Positions 17,791 through 17,986 of a DNA stretch of 17,986 nt are shown piece after piece (position 1 is the first letter of the stretch; the number at the start of each line of letters is the position of its first letter). A model generated the notes under the pieces. It was given only the letters and a program-made list of their open reading frames with translations, did no database searches and was not told the DNA's origin. The DNA is taken from contig JADNRY010001057.1 in the NCBI GenBank assembly GCA_015501585.1, forward strand, positions 1-17,986, written 5' to 3'. The DNA is from Rhodocollybia butyracea (lineage: Eukaryota; Basidiomycota; Agaricomycetes; Agaricales; Omphalotaceae). Made by a program: the position numbers and the translations under genes.

Positions 17791-17986
17791 ATGATAGCGA
17801 TACATCGCTTCAAAGCAAAACGGCTCCTCTCAGCCCGTCCGCGCTCATTATGCCAAGCTGTAGTTGGATACCTTTACAACTTTTCTCCGTGGATAATGGG
17901 CCTCCAGGAGGATCAGAAGCCCGGAACGGAGATATTCGGGCTCAGTGTGCAAGCACTCGTGGTCCTAAGCCTCGCATCTTCCTGCA
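17791..17986 (+). CDS. Possible start of a gene running off the right edge, unrecognised
   Basis: An ATG at 17791 opens a frame that stays open to the window end (65 codons). It reads as basic, then aromatic, then hydrophobic (MIAIHRFKAKRLL, VGYLYNFSPWIMGL, IFGLSVQALVVLSLA), possibly the first membrane span of a longer protein. A second frame with ATG at about 17850 is also open to the edge, so the choice is not secure. Confidence 0.25.
   Translation, partial: MIAIHRFKAKRLLSARPRSLCQAVVGYLYNFSPWIMGLQEDQKPGTEIFGLSVQALVVLSLASSC

Overview
The window looks like nuclear DNA of a filamentous basidiomycete, probably an Agaricomycete. Most of its genes are split by very short GT-AG introns (46-65 nt). 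Gene content fits: the C-terminal part of an ankyrin STAND/NLR receptor, a three-pass membrane protein of a type common in Agaricomycetes, WD40-kinase fusion genes and small secreted Cys-rich proteins. A Rhizoctonia/Ceratobasidium-like fungus is my best guess; this is inference, not a database result.

Layout. (1) 1-2250 (+): 3' part of a NACHT-type winged-helix/ankyrin receptor in four exons. A degenerate second copy of its C-terminal module lies at 2803-3070. (2) 3233-4729 (-): a membrane protein whose C-terminal exons splice cleanly but whose 5' junction I cannot resolve. (3) 5254-6075 (-): a secreted 200-residue protein with two identically spaced six-Cys modules resembling the fungal beta-glucan-binding Carb_bind/CBM52 type. 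(4) 6076-7361: mostly non-coding. (5) 7362-9475 (-): gene A, an intact six-exon, 613-residue fusion of an N-terminal WD40-like propeller and a C-terminal kinase-like domain lacking two canonical active-site features. (6) 10414-13559 (-): gene B, a tandem paralog of A broken by a 384-bp solo LTR, a 582-bp hAT-like non-autonomous element, several frameshifts and a lost splice acceptor. (7) 13560-15763: AT-rich, with palindromes and a diverged repeat but no convincing gene. (8) 15764-16310 (+): a small gene of unknown function, preceded by an inverted pair of GATA sites. (9) 16943-17370 (-): a small secreted Cys-rich protein with a 5'-UTR intron. (10) A possible gene start runs off the right edge (17791, +).

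Taken together this is an accessory, fast-evolving fungal region: receptor and kinase-like signalling genes, secreted proteins, tandem duplication, and transposon-mediated decay of one duplicate. Nothing shows that the genes form one pathway. The strongest observations are the WD40-(pseudo)kinase pair and the nucleotide-level account of how one copy died, because comparison with copy A lets both insertions be delimited and checked for frame.
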